From NCBI GenBank assembly GCA_034687125.1, contig JAQGBZ010000075.1, positions 124,001 through 188,000 of the forward strand: a stretch of 64,000 bases of DNA. Reading direction: 5' to 3'. Origin of the DNA: Neelides folsomi (Eukaryota > Arthropoda > Collembola > Neelipleona > Neelidae). Numbering within the stretch: the first letter of the stretch is position 1; each line of letters starts with the position of its first letter. The position numbers were made by a program, and so were the translations under genes. Shown here piece after piece: positions 11,501 through 24,857 of the stretch. The notes under the pieces are model-generated. The model did no database searches and was not told where the DNA came from. It worked only from the letters and a program-made list of their open reading frames with translations.

Positions 11501-14075
11501 GTTATTACCAGTGAGCTTGTTAAATGTATTGAATTACCAAATAGTAATGAAGTGGTTTTTCCTTTTTATACGCCTTCTGAAGCTCGGTGGCCCTCAGAGC
11601 ATGAGCGATGTGGAGAGCCGATGCATCAAACCGCCCAAAGTGTTGGTTGGAAGACCCGCCGCGCCCGCTGCTCTGCTGCTGGCTGGAACTGCTCGAATCG
11701 AACGCTGGCGACGCTCCATTTGTCTCCCGTCGCTGCTGTGACCGTACATTGTAAGACTCTGCTTCAAAGTTACCCTTCGCCCCGCCCCCTACGCGAATCT
11801 ACAAATTCACAGGTTTAAACTATTGTTAAGAAGCGGAAGGAGAAAAAACTGTCAAGCCTCACTTGTTCATTGACGTAGCTCGTGGACTTTGGGACGTTGA
11901 GGGCGGAACGGATGACGACGGAGGAGCCGTCGAGATGTCCAGGCCCCGGTTTGGGCACATGACTGATGCAGTACACTTCCTTGTCATCTTGGTCATGTTG
12001 GGAATGATAGTAAGTTCGGAGGCTCAGACGACTCCCACAGACAACGCATTTAAAACAGCCGGAGTGGAAAAACGAAAATTCCTTCAATGGCCCAACCCTA
12101 AAGAGACGAAAGTGGGACGGTGAATAAATTACATACAGAGAGAATAGGCTATAACATGTATCCTACATCTACATGACTCAGAGTTCACTCAATCATTCAC
12201 CTGTGACAAATCAAGTGAGGATTCCATACTGTTCCTTCACCCCTGCTACTTCGCCCAACCAAATACAACTAAAGAGCTGTGCCATAAGCCTAATTAACAC
12301 ATTCATTAAAGCAATAAACCAATGGACCTCTTCTTGTCAACTCCTTAATTACCTTGAAGGAATGCTGCCTTTCAATTTCCATTATTAGTTTCTAATTAAA
12401 TGAGATGGAAAGGATAAAGGTGGTATTCATACAAAAACCATACATTCCTAATAAAGCTAATTACTTTGATATGGAATTAGATATTTAGATACTTTTACAA
12501 ATTAAGATACACTTCATAACGTTTTGATAAAATGCTTTTATTACCAATACATTTTGTATCAGTGTATTAATCCGTAAAAACTTATTAACCAATATTAAAC
12601 ATTATTTAAAATAAAATAACTTTCAAAAGAAACTCATGCAATTGGATTCAAAAAATTAAGGTGCAATATTTAATATTGTAAATTAAATACACAACTGCAT
12701 GTGTACACATTACAAATTTCAATGACAAATGACAATGACTTGAGAGATTAAAACTATAGAATAATAACAATGACACTAATGAGACCAAAATTGCATTTCT
12801 GTTACAATGCTGACAAGGAGTCATTTTACGCTATCTATAAGATATGTCGTACTAATAAGACTACGATGGATATTCCGTGCTTGAATGGGGTTAAATTAAT
12901 AATAAAAATCTCATTCATTTAATCCACCGGAAAAATGTTGTGCATGAAAATAAATAAGGAATGACACTACGGTTAGTTTATAAATTTCAAAAAGTGAAAC
13001 TCTCCGACCAACTCATTTTATTCACTTGTCATAAATGGGAATGTAAAATGAAGATGGAAGTGATAGAGAGAGTTTGTGTTTAAAATAGTCGTATAATTCC
13101 TCTCCACATTCCTTATAGGCACTAATGGCAATAAATAGCAAAACCATTATTATCATCATGTTTGACATCAAACCAACAATCATCCTGACTGCAATTTATA
13201 TTATCATACAGTTCATTAACCACATCCACAATATACTTGAATATATTTATATACTTATTATTTATTATTATTTTATATGCAAAACTTTCATTCATATTCA
13301 TAGTATTTTATTGTATAAAGTTTGTATTAATAGTTGGAAGGATGTCCATGTTGATTCCATGAATTATCCGGGTCGGAAGGGACTCCTCCCAAAAGCACAA
13401 TGGAAAGAGGAGTAGAAAGTAGGGATGAAGATTAGCATAGCGAGATCAACATAGAACTCATCGGTGATGAGATGGAGATTTCGAGTGGGAACGAACTTTA
13501 GTCCACCCACCTGTCTCTTACCGAAAAAATGAATAAATCTCTCTCAAAACATTCCAACTGTCGCTCAAGTTTTTAGTTTATAATAAACACTTGTTGATCT
13601 CCTGTAGTATTATTTGTGCTTAAATTAAAGATAGGGATAAGTATTATACAAGTTATGTATGTATGAATGATACAAGTACAGATATTTATCCTTTGATCCA
13701 CTGAGCTACACAATTCCAAAGCTGATTAAATGATAGAAAAGTAGGAGTAAGGGAAGCATGTGTACTAAACAGGGAAGGGCTCGACCTCCTATCCAACGAG
13801 GCCGACAATTTAATGATAAAAACTCAGCTTTCAATCAGCAACAGGATTAGAAATGATTCTAATTGTGTCGCAGAAGTTTGAAGACGAGATTAGAAAGGTG
13901 AAACGAGAAATGAAGGAAAAAGTAGGATGTTTTAAATCCTCTGCTCAACTACAACTATGTATTATTATCCTCGTTAAGAGATTAACTAAAGGTTAATTGA
14001 TTTAAAAATTCACCTGTCAGTGAGGTAAACGGTCACTCCGCATCTTAAACAATTGTTCTCGGCGTTCCGAAACAT
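8524..14075 (-). CDS. Hil: Hillarin: LIM domain plus transglutaminase-like (KY-type) protein
   Basis: Cytoskeletal/cortical protein of the hillarin-kyphoscoliosis peptidase family, linked in Drosophila to septin-dependent neuroblast cortex mechanics. Exons: 14014-14075, 11863-12097, 11538-11789, 11101-11399, 10154-10744, 9708-10036, 9123-9391, 8798-9033, 8524-8716. They sum to 2466 bp, or 821 residues. The LIM domain (about residues 9-83) is split by a 1.9-kb intron: exon 1 gives NNCLRCGVTVY, exon 2 gives HSGCFKCVVCGSRLSLR. A Ser/Gln-rich linker follows, then a charged coiled coil (about 184-283, Glu/Arg-rich). The transglutaminase-like core (about 330-490) contains KARTIFRWITVKNL, SYHVLFKRLCSYAGLHCVV and NSWNAVYVAGAWR. 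The usual Cys and His of the papain-type triad appear substituted (Thr/Glu/Ser, and Asn before SWN), so catalysis is doubtful. Repeated beta-sandwich modules fill the C-terminus. The acceptor of exon 3 is the least certain: 11789 restores the frame, while a nearer-consensus AG at 11799 does not. Confidence 0.9.
9471..9552. repeat. Imperfect inverted repeat in a hillarin intron
   Basis: acaatcttat at the left and ataagattgt at the right are exact reverse complements, as are the inner tacattca and tgaatgta blocks, making an 80-bp imperfect hairpin. It could be a small inverted-repeat element remnant or chance in AT-rich DNA. Confidence 0.55.
9630..9675. repeat. Short tandem repeat in a hillarin intron
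   Basis: Three to four head-to-tail copies of a 12-bp unit (ttgttgtgtata) lie in the intron between the exons ending at 9708 and starting at 9391. This is a simple minisatellite with no evident function. Confidence 0.8.
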
Positions 14076-17000
14076 TTTTCACCCCGCCAGGGTTTTTTCC
14101 TCATTTGCCTCTGATCCACATGCTCCCAAGAAATTCCTTTACTCCATTTCTCCAGTAAAATTAAAAACCCCAAACTTCACACTGTCACTTGCACTTCAAC
14201 TCCGTTGTCGGGCTTTGGAAATAAATTGAGTTCGGAAAAGAATTAAGAAATTTGAGTAAAAGCGGCCGTTTGGTGATGGAATGTGAGGAACGAGTCTCGA
14301 TCGTGCAATGCGCTAATAATCTCCTCTTTCTCAACCACTCGGTTGGCGAATGCGAGAGTGTGCAGAGAGCTGAACGGTACTTTTTTGTAGGACAGGTAGG
14401 AAGAGCGGAGGACGATTCTCTGGATGGGTAGTGAAGGGGAGGAAAATTCACCCCCTCACCTGCTCATTTTTCAACCCCTTCATCCTCCCTTTGGTCCATT
14501 GTGCCTATACCCAATACAGGAGTGTATAAATATACTGTATCTTGTATTACGTACATAGACTTCTATTACATGTATTTATATAGAAGGTGTGTGGTGGATG
14601 GAGCAGGTGAACTTCCCCGTTGTCGCTCCTTCATTTCAACCCAAGCTATATGAAACTCTTTCCCTCCACTTCTCGGAGAAGACCAAGACTTGGATTTTGA
14701 ACGGCAACGATGGGAGGATGTTTTATAGAAGCTGAAGAAGAAGAAGCAGGGAAGCAGAAATAACAATACGGAGGGGAACTCGAGAGACGTTCCTTTAATA
14801 GTTAAGAGAGATGAAGCAGAGATGTTCACCACGAAGATCTGTTACCCTCCACCACGAAGGAGTTTGCGGGCCGCAAAGCCGCGAGGCCAAGACCCACACA
14901 GTTTATCCCCCTTTTACCATCACAACTCTTTAATGCACCTTCAGTTAGCTCTGACAAGAAAACTACCATTATTATTCAATCTACTTGTCCCTGATAACTT
15001 CACATCAACACAAACATGCTCCTCTAGACCACACTGTACGTTATGTAAATAAAAACATTTACAATTCACAATAATGTAAAAATTACAAACCAAAGATCAT
15101 GAGCTTTAATATTTTATACAAATAGGATTTAGAGTAGGAATATTATGAAATAAGACATTGTTTATCTGTTAAGATATAAAAATTAAGAGATTTTTAATCT
15201 AATCGCCATTCTTTGTTTCTTCATTTATCTCAAGCAGGAAAGTTGGTAATGATAATCCGAAGATCAAAATAAAACAGGAGCTGTTACATAAGAAGTGCAA
15301 AAATGGCAAGACAAGTTGTTTTTTGAGGGTAAAGAAAAACAATGGGTTAAAGTTCAAAGATAATAATACAAGGAGGGATTTATTTGCTTAAGTTCTCTTT
15401 CATTTTCACGTTTCGGCCATTTGGATAAGCGAAGTCGAGTTGTTGTAATTCAATAGAGCAAAGCGTGGGAGGTTGAGAAGGACTTTGGGTGTTGTTTGTT
15501 ATGTGTTCGAATTTCTTCTCTTTATTGACACATGTCAATTCACTTTTCATTCACTCTTTTTTCATCACAACCCACGTTGTTCGCCTTACTACTATCAATT
15601 ACACAATTGAACCAATTTAATTTAACCTTCACAATTACTCCTCTAATAAACAGCAACCGGAGATGAATTATTTTTTTAATGCTGCCGAATAATAATTATA
15701 TAAAATGTTTTAAAATTGAATAATAAAATAAAGAGATTCAGCTTAACTTCCAATACATTTATTTTATACATTCATTGTTATCAATAATTTCCAGTCTTAA
15801 ATCTTGAAAAAACTAGAAAATAGTGAAATTAACATGCAATAGCTTTTAGTTAAATTTTAAGATTATATTTCTTATTGGAATTGTAAGTAGGAAAGTTTGG
15901 TAATCAATGTACATATGTAAGTATGACCATTGAATTTTGATAAATTGTTTTGAACGTGAACATAAATGAATTGAAACTTCATCCTTTTCTCTAATCCTTC
16001 TTTGACTCTGATGGAGATAAAGAATTCAAAAAACGCTAAACCTTATTGTAAGTAGGATAATATATAGAATAGGTAACGTCTGGTAGAGTAATAATACGAG
16101 TATAAAGTCATTATCATTATATCCATTATATTATAACTTCACCGGCCAGGTGAAAGATGGACGAAGAGGCTCAAATTTCAATTATCTTACAATTACAAGA
16201 ACCGTGTTCATTCAATCCAATACAAAAAGGCGGAGATCTCCGCTATATCATCGCACGGCTTCACCTATTCTCCCGTTGATTTACCTCGCTGTGTATTCAC
16301 CAACATTTCGTGCACCTTTGAATTATTCAATCATCATGCATCTTACAAGTGAGCATTATTATTTTCCCTATTTAATGAAGATGGGAATCTTCCTTGCTCC
16401 TCCGCCCCACAATTATAATCAATATCAATAGGGACTGGTGCGGTAAATGACTTTTTAAAATCTATGTGAGAGTTTAATTGCATGTCGAAGGTGTTGGGGA
16501 TTCAAGGCTATTAATTTCCCTTGGCTGGGTTTCTAGTTGAGCATTTAGCTTTTAAGATATCCATTTTATAAGTATGTCGTGATTATTAAAAATTTTCTCT
16601 TTAAAACGAAAAATAAGTGAGACTTGATCAACCTACCAACCATGTGCGAAAGACGTGAGCAAAGAGAAACCCGATGTTAATTCAATAATTGCATTCTTGT
16701 TAACATTAAGAGTTTGTTTAAGTTCTTAAGAAAATCTTAAGATTTTATATCATTTTAATAACAAAATGAGGAATTTATATGATAAAATAAAACAAGAAGA
16801 AAACTTCATTTCGAATTGGATTCTTTTCATATAAAATGAATTGCATTTGCTTCTCCCCATCTCCGCTCCTTATTCGTCGAATGAATCAGGCAGTTTAGAT
16901 TCTTGCCTTGTCATTTAAATGTAGGTTATAATATTGGAAGACTTTTGGATCTTGCATTTAGGCGCTAGTCGTTGACAAAGAAGAAACGATCTGTTCTATC

Positions 17001-19717
17001 TCAATGTACGCTGTAATTACCATTAGTGAGTCCCATAAAAGCGAATCCATGCAATATACGCCCTCACAGTTCAGCATTCATTATGATTCATGGGCATTAG
17101 CCAGACATACACAACACATTCCTTTTTGATTGTGGTGCAATTACAGGTAATATGTTATCAGTAATAGCAAATACATAAAAGCCTATTAAAGCTAATATGT
17201 ATGAATGGTCTTCAAAATAATTCGACATTAATACGCACTTCCTTCCTAAATCTCCTAAAAGTCTCCTATTCCGATGTCGTTGAATCATTTCCACTTGCCT
17301 CTCTTAACCCGAGCTAATGAACTAACTAAAGAACGGAAGTAGAAATGATGAACAAAATTAACCAAAATTACTTAACTGTACATCAACGTTTCTACAAATA
17401 CTTTTTATCACACTTTATAAGAATACCTACAATGTCCTATACTTAACGTTAGTATGTTATTCGCCATTCATAAATCCTCTAAACGAATTTTCACTCCAAC
17501 TCGTAAATAACGTAATTATATTTAATTACCATCTCCAATTTCAATCACTTTAACTTTTCCGTACAAACCAAATAAGAGCAAACTTAAATTGCTTAATATA
17601 TAAATATCTATTACCTACATATGCTCGGTAAATTCGTACTCTTTATTACGAATGTTTGGTACATACGTAAAGTATGTAATTGTAATTGAATCTAAAATTT
17701 TCATCGCATTGGATACATTGTTTACAAATTGTAATTTATTGTGTGTCAACATTACTGGAATGATCCAATAAAGAACTTGCTGTACTTCTGCCACCTTGAT
17801 TAAGAGTGACGACCGTAGATTTTGAAATGTATTCATAAACTTTGTGAGAGTTGAGTGGTGCGGATGCGGCGTGAAATGAATGTTAACTCTCCTATAATAT
17901 CCAAAGACCTGGGAATTTAAGGGCTTTGGGTTAATTGAATGAAGGAATGGGATAAATGTAATGAGATCCTCATGAATAAGGAGAGGATTTAAGGGAGTTG
18001 TTAATGAAGGAGTTGGAACATGATTTGATAACGTAATTCACTCTCTCACAGCGAGTCGTTTGCCTAAATAGGGAGTCGTGGCTAAACGACTCGTCCTCGT
18101 CGCCCAACTCTCCCCAACAACCTCTGCAAAGACTGCGAAGGTGTTGAGAATCAAAGGAGGACTCCTACAGATCATTTCATTCTCAAAAGGGCCAACTCCT
18201 ACGACCCAAAACGCCCTCGCCCATCTCCGCACACTCTGCCCCAAATACGCACCCATCACACATTTCCACGCACACAAGCGGAAACTATTGTGGCTCATAT
18301 GAATAAATATTGTATAAAATATTTACAATCTCCAATGTCTGACTATGAGACAAGTCATTAAAAAAGGTTATATGAATGTAATGAGAGTCACCCTCAACGC
18401 TTCTCTGAGTGAGAAAAAACTCCTACTCAAAGCACGAGGAAAAGATTTCCGCGTAGGCTTGCAATTTCCTACTTATACTCAATCGATTATTATTGGCAAA
18501 TTAAAAGCAATTCATCATTGATTCACTCCCTTTTTCAGATTTCGTAATCCATAAATCAGATTTAAAAAATATGCCCTTCACACACTCAAAAAAATTACTC
18601 ATTACAATATTTATTTAATTTTTAAATCCGAAAAGGATCCATATTTTTTGTAAATACCATTTAATCAAATCTAGCTTTAAGATCAATATCGCCGAATTCA
18701 ACTTACAAAATAACAAGCATTGGAAAGATTCCAAAATTTAATTTTCTCGTCTTTTAAAATCCAAACATTGAAATGCTCCATATTAAAATCCTTAATTCTT
18801 TTAAAGAGGAAGTTTTAATAACGGTTGTAATTATGAGAGTTTTAGATTAATTGGCCGAGTGGATTCATAATTACATTGTATGCTCAAGAGGGAAAACAAT
18901 GAGTTTACTTTTCAACTTAAGATGAGGATGATGGACAGGTGTGGGGAAGTGGACGAAGCGAGGAAACGCCTCTTGACAACCTCCACTTTCCATGTACTTT
19001 GATCATGAACCATATAGTGACGGAATCGTCGTTTCCTTCGGAGAGTCCATTAAAGAAGCCCACTGAATTTTAAAAGGTCCGTCAAAGAAATTGAATGCAA
19101 CTTTCCAATAGCCATAATGTCCCAAAATGAACACACGAGCATCTCAATTGAAAAGGGCTGATTTTAAATGTCTCTCATTGTTTCTTCCACCTACTCCTAT
19201 TATAATTCTCATCCTTATCAACTTTTCATCATTCCCGTCGCCGTCTGTCATCAAATCTTTACGATTCCGCTGACTCCTTCGTCCAGCCCTTATTCTAATC
19301 TCATTGTACTCCAAGACCTACTAACTTTCTTTAACTGACAACTCCCTACTAAATGAATGTAAATGATTCTGTAAACAGACAAGTGGTAAATGATACTTTT
19401 AATTAGCTTTATATTAAGATGTAATTAAGCGGAAAATCTCAGAGAACTTCAATGCAGATGAGATGAAGTTGAGTGGTCCTTTCATTAAGAAGTGTTCCTC
19501 TTAATATGAAGTGCATTAGCCTCAATATTGACTTTTGATGCACTATGAATGCGAGATATGCTAAATGTATATTTACAGTAGGAAATTGAATAGGTGAAAA
19601 AGACTGTTAAAAAGTTCTACATGTTCATTTTAATACTTCATTTTTTAGTCATTAATGTGGCTTTATCTATTTGCTTTTATAATGAGTCATTTTCTCAAAA
19701 GATCCTGACAGCCGGAT
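14076..19717. other. Large gene-poor interval upstream of hillarin
   Basis: 5.6 kb without a gene I can support. GC rises locally (about 14.3-14.9 kb and 18.0-18.3 kb), and open frames there reach about 90 codons. Those frames overlap on both strands, have no recognisable domain and no matching splice phases. The interval should hold the hillarin promoter and possibly non-coding 5' exons, plus the 3' UTR of the heme lyase gene near 19.7 kb. Confidence 0.5.
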
Positions 19718-20940
19718 TTACTTTTCTACAATATGGGGGTCATCTGTTTTCCCTTCAAATCGCCATCTCATATATGCAACTTTCATTCGATCCCAAATGT
19801 TCTCTAGAGAGTCCATCGCCGGACGAACGTCGAGAAGAGCGAATTTCATAGTTTTCTTGTCAACTGGCCCTCCGTCGTAGTAATCAATTACATAGCGAAC
19901 TTCTTTTCCGCACCTGTCGACTATCCAATCATGTCTATCAAATGGGAGCTCATATCCAAGCCTGTAAACAATAGAAAATAAAGTCATTTATTATAATTTC
20001 ATTTAATCACAATTACAATTAAAATTTTAAATGAGTAATTCAATCCAACAATAAATCAATGATAACGCAAATTAACTCACCAAGAACGAATTCTAGCTCT
20101 TGGAGAAAACTCTTGTGCCTTTCCCTTAAATGACTTCAATTTTGGACAATCGCATTCACGTGCATGTAATGCCTCCCATTTAAGCACTTCTCTCCATGCT
20201 TCCTCATTATTCACATTGTGAATGTTAATTATGGCTTTCATGTCTTGTTCTTTCAAATCGTCCTTATTCCATTTCCATCCTTTTCGTAGCATGGCGTTCC
20301 AGAACATCTAAAAAGGGTTAAAATATTCAATATAAAGATAGTGTATTATGAACTTATATCACATCAGACAATGATTTGCTTTATTTGTTGCTAATTTTTA
20401 TTAGAATAAAACCTGAGGTGAAGGATAAACCCAAAATTCATTTTCTGTTCCAGCTTTTGGAATTGAAGACGTTGCTCGTTCAGTAGGAAGAGGAAAGGGC
20501 TGATCAGGAGCTGGCATCTGATTTGGCGGAGGCATCTGATTTAATGAAATAAAGACAGTTAAACTAAACTAAACATTAAGAATAGAAGCCAGGATTAACT
20601 TTATCATTGCTTTTGTGATAATATTTAATGTATACCATGTTTTTCGGATCGAGATCTGCGGTTTGAGGATCATTGACTAGATGTGCATGGGCTGGGCATT
20701 CGGATCTCCAATCCTTCGGTGGCGCTTTCCCCTACATTAAAACATTTATATTAACTCAATATGAACAAAATTATTGTAATAAAAATTAAGGTTAATTGTA
20801 GTTAAATGATTACGAACATGGTTCACTGGACATTCGCTTTTTTCGCCGGAACCGGAAACTTTAGAATGTTCACAACTTGTTTCTGACTTCTGAGGAGATT
20901 GAGCATAAACGGTATGCTCTCCTGCTATTGAGTTACCCAT
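19718..20940 (-). CDS. HCCS: Holocytochrome c synthase (cytochrome c heme lyase)
   Basis: Mitochondrial intermembrane-space enzyme that attaches heme covalently to the CXXCH motif of apocytochrome c (and c1 in animals). Exons: 20818-20940, 20636-20731, 20413-20535, 20081-20307, 19718-19961, summing to 813 bp or 270 residues; the human enzyme has 268. Two Cys-Pro heme regulatory motifs occur in the N-terminal third (KSECPVNH and RSECPAHAH). A conserved [14 protein letters not shown] segment follows, then the catalytic core: [25 protein letters not shown] (which holds the heme-ligand His corresponding to human His154), [32 protein letters not shown] and [11 protein letters not shown]. All core motifs are intact. 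The first donor (GTTCGT after CAT at 20818) is weak but is the only one that keeps phase. No targeting presequence is expected for this family. Confidence 0.97.
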
Positions 20941-21891
20941 TCTAAATCGTATTCGATTACAGTCTAATTTAATTCATAAAATAAATTAATGGAATTTACA
21001 CCCAAGTTTAATTAAGAAGTGATTGCGATTAAAATTATATTGAAAATTGAACACAAAATGTGCTCTTATTATTCATTTGAATGTTTAGTGGCACGAAGCG
21101 CAAATTATAGCGTAAGTATTGAACATGGTTTAAATGAGAAAATGATTTTAGAAAACTAATTTAATTATTGCATTGTGTATTTATTCCTTTTTAAATGAGG
21201 TTTTAATAAAGAATTAACCTCAAGGTAGGTTAAATTAGCATCTGCTGAAAAATGTTTGTAGTGTACAAAACCCTATACTTACATTTAGTTATTAATCAGA
21301 CTTATTCTAATAAGGAATAGCATACCTACACTGAATAAGATATCAAGCATTTGAACAAGACTTTTTTTTTTATCAAAATACATCTATCTATAGGTAATCA
21401 AGTAATTATCTAGGTATATGATACATTACATGTTTGTACATAATATCATTAATTTAACTTACGCTTAAAATTTATTAATACGACATTATGTAATTTACAG
21501 TTTCTTTTAATTACAAACTTGAATTGAATTATCGTGATTAAAGTTTAAATTGTTTTAAACAAATTATTTAAGACCCCAAAACTCCTTTAATTTAACTTGG
21601 GTTTACAATGCATTTTAATCTACGACTCTATTTTGATAATTTAAATAAAACAATACAAAAAGAAATCGACAAATAAAAATTAGCAATTTAAGCATTCAAT
21701 AAATTATAAGGTATTTAAATGTTAATCATCAGTCAATTATAATTACCAATAACAAGACAAATGTATACAAAGATTCAAATGGGGATTAGGTATCTATCGA
21801 ATAAAATCCACATCAAAAAATTCAAAACTTTTCAACGTGGCATGAGAAATATTGTTGAAATGATGACAATTAGTTCATTGTATGAAATACA
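20941..21891. other. Intergenic, AT-rich
   Basis: Holds the presumed heme lyase promoter and the 3' UTR of the borealin-like gene. No coding exon, RNA gene or repeat seen. Confidence 0.6.
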
Positions 21892-23805
21892 TTATTGTGG
21901 CTGTTTCTTAATAGCAGTGTTTGGAGCTTTTATGATTCGTGGAGGCCGAGATCTTTGACCCTGAACGGTTGCTGGTAATTTCTTTATATCAGAAATGAAA
22001 TTGTCGAAGACATTCTTTCCAGCTCCAGTTAGATCAACTCCGTCTTTTAATATCACATCAACTTCGATCTATTTAAAAATAATTCATTAAATCAATATTA
22101 TACTATTAGTTTTTAAAGGATTTAAACTGCACATTTTCTTTCATATTCATTTTTCTTACTTTATTTTTACCGTCGTACAGAGCTATCCTCGCAACATTTT
22201 CTGCCCTTTCTGGCGTTTTGTTTTCGACATTCGAAGATTGTGAATTTTGTGAATGTCTCAAGAGAATCGGAGATTTATTTTCTGAGTAGACAATTTCGCC
22301 TTCACGCATTTCTCGGGGGATTTCATGTTTTCCAAATTCAAAAACATTCGGCTCCTATGTTTAAAATATTTATCAATATCAGGTATATATTTTATTCGTA
22401 GGGTTTCAATTTTAAATCGTTACTTAAGTTGTTATTCGGATACTAAACCAAATATGGACTTAATGAGTTAATTGCGGATGTGTACAAATTACAAAATGCG
22501 ATACTCTTTGTTTAGCTCTTGATGAGAACAATTTCAATTTTCACATCTTTTATTTCCTATTCTCATCCTTTTAATACATGTTAAATATTCAACTATTAAA
22601 CTAATCAAATGGTTTTTCAACGTTTAATGAGTACAAAGATAAATGTAAACCCTATAAATATGCAGTTTATATGGTTTAAAAGATTGGCAAATTGATCATA
22701 ATTGGGTTTAAACACATCATTAAATTGCTGTACTATCATAGTATTTAATAAAAAATATAGCTTTAGTAAAATTCAAATCGTTAGTAACTGTCAAGGAGTG
22801 AAAATAAATTCTAATTTTGAGATACCCCTTTTTAAATTGCAAACCCACATAGAAATAGAAAAAAACTTATCAAATACCTCTTTAGCAGGCCCAATTTTGT
22901 GTTTGGGCATAACCCTCTTTGCAGTCTTGGGCGGATTTCTTTTCGGTGGTGAAGGTGTGACAATAGCAGAAGCCTCAACACTCTCTTCTTCTTCATCTTC
23001 ATCTAATATTCTTTCAAGAAGCTCATCAAATGTTCCAGGATTCCCGTACTAATCATATAAAAAACGACATTAGCTACGAAAATCTTAATATGTATTAGTG
23101 AAAAATCCAAACCAACTTATAATCTTATTTATTTAGCGTATAAATATTCTTACTGTGTATTAATTATTATTGAGTTTTACCATCTCATTAACATCCGCTA
23201 GCGTCATGTCCAAAAAATCGTTCGTAAACATGCATGAAGTTGTTTGGAAAGCATAATTAATATCGGAAGAACATCTTGCTACTTCATCATGAATTGAAAC
23301 AAGCTTTTCTCGAACTATAAAAAATGCATTTTAAGTTATTAAATTAATCACAACTTAAAATGAAAAATTATCTAAAGATATTACGCACCTTCAAGTTCGT
23401 ATTCTTTTAGCACTGGATTTTTTGTTAGATAACGAAAATTAGCTTCCTTTGTATCCGAGATTAAGTCAATCTTTCCGTCAATCTCGTGAACGGTGGTTTC
23501 TTTATTTAATACAATCAAATTAGCTATAACTTGATTACATAATGGTAAATTATTTATCAAGAATGAATTATTTATACAATCAAATAATATGTAATAAAAA
23601 TAAGTAATATTATAAACTTACTTTTTTCATCGTCCTCGCTATCAGATGTCTCAAATAACGATGGATCCATACACGTTTGAAAGAGAGTATTATTGGTTGT
23701 TGTGTCCATCTTTTTCTTCTTTAGTGGAGATTGAGCTTTGTGGACGTCAGAAGTTGGAATGGAGCTCTTCCTTTTAAGGATTCTTACTACCTTTTTTCCT
23801 CCCAT
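21892..23805 (-). CDS. Probable borealin-like protein (chromosomal passenger complex)
   Basis: Exons: 23622-23805, 23389-23499, 23181-23314, 22878-23048, 22160-22354, 21892-22068, summing to 972 bp or 323 residues. The N-terminus is strongly basic (GGKKVVRILKRKSS, SPLKKKKMD), then acidic (SDSEDDE). The segment at about residues 90-150 (VLKEYELEVREKLVSIHDEV, then DFLDMTLADV) resembles the borealin N-terminal helix that bundles with INCENP and survivin. A disordered Pro/Lys/Glu region follows. The C-terminal module (ARIALYDGKNKIEVDV, then FDNFISDIKKL) resembles the borealin C-terminal dimerisation strands and helix. If correct, it would act at centromeres and the midzone with Aurora B. The resemblance is by eye and partial; the alternative is an unrelated basic nuclear protein. 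The gene model itself is firmer than the family call. Confidence 0.55.
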
Positions 23806-24857
23806 TTCTGTTGGGTATACAAATTCATTTTAAATTATTCAGTTTCGTCGAAGTTATGAATATCCGTGTAATGTGGTCTTTAAAAGCGTAGTGGACAACA
23901 CAATTCTCGTAATTTGCAACTCTCGGTTTTCTCAACTCTCTAGGTCTACTCTTCAGTTCTTGAAATCTAAAAATAACAAGCTAACAAAGCAATTAGCAAG
24001 TATAATTTATCATTAGCGCTCTCAACTTCAACACAAAGTATAGGTATGCTATAAAACTGATAAAATTACGTTAAATATTGTTATAAACCTTACTTACTGC
24101 TCACAATGTCACAATCAGAAAAGGAATATGTATGCCGAATTCAGTCAAATTGCTTCAGTATTCAGTATTAGATAACGAATATCACTACTAATGTTCTGAT
24201 TAGACCAAGTACAAATACTGAGAATATGGACAACTTAATGATTAATTTAAATACTTATAAATGCGCCTCGTTCAAAAAGATGTAAATGTCAATAATCTAA
24301 ATAACTTTAATATTAATTTGAATCGAGATGAAGATGTCTCAAGACTCTCAAGTCTCAAGTTCAAGTCAATAGTCAATTTCAAATTCCTTCCTTCTCTTCT
24401 TCAACGGTCAAGAAATATTCAATGCGCGCCAAAGATGAAGAAATGTACATGTAACATGCAGTACTTTTGCCGTATGGTTATTCGTTTAATAAATTCCATG
24501 TTAGTTGTTCAATGGTTCTTCTTTTCCTATGCTGTGCTCTGCTATGTAAGATAGGCGCCATATAAAGTGAAAGAACTTCATTTGTTTTTCAATAGAGAAA
24601 GCAAACGTTCTGTGAAACTGGGAAATGTTAATTTTAATTCGTCTTCAATTAGTGAGAGAAGAAAAATATATATAATTAGAGTTATTACATATTAGATGAG
24701 TTAAAAGTAACGAATAAGCCAAATTTCTTTGATAATAAATTGTAAAATTCGTTTATTGAGTCTTTGTTTTATAAGTATGGCCATAAGTGGTAACTAAATT
24801 ATATATAAAAATATTCAAATGGTTTAATAATTATTTAACTAAATGTAAATATAACTT
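23806..24857. other. Intergenic between borealin-like gene and POLG
   Basis: About 1.05 kb holding the promoter of the downstream gene and the POLG 3' UTR. A 97-codon plus-strand frame at 24261 has no domain and looks fortuitous. Confidence 0.6.

Noticed and set aside
13685..13715. tRNA-like D-arm sequence (tagctcagtggatc) on the minus strand
   Set aside because: No acceptor stem, anticodon arm or T-loop (GGTTCRA) follows; a chance match.
18038..18302. Overlapping 70-90 codon frames on both strands in a GC-richer patch
   Set aside because: Both strands equally open, no domain, no splice partners; composition effect.
18845..18865. ttggccgagtgg, resembling the start of a Ser/Leu tRNA
   Set aside because: No T-arm or closing acceptor stem downstream.
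24261..24554. 97-codon plus-strand frame between the borealin-like gene and POLG
   Set aside because: Asn/Phe-rich AT-driven composition, no homology signal, no splice sites.
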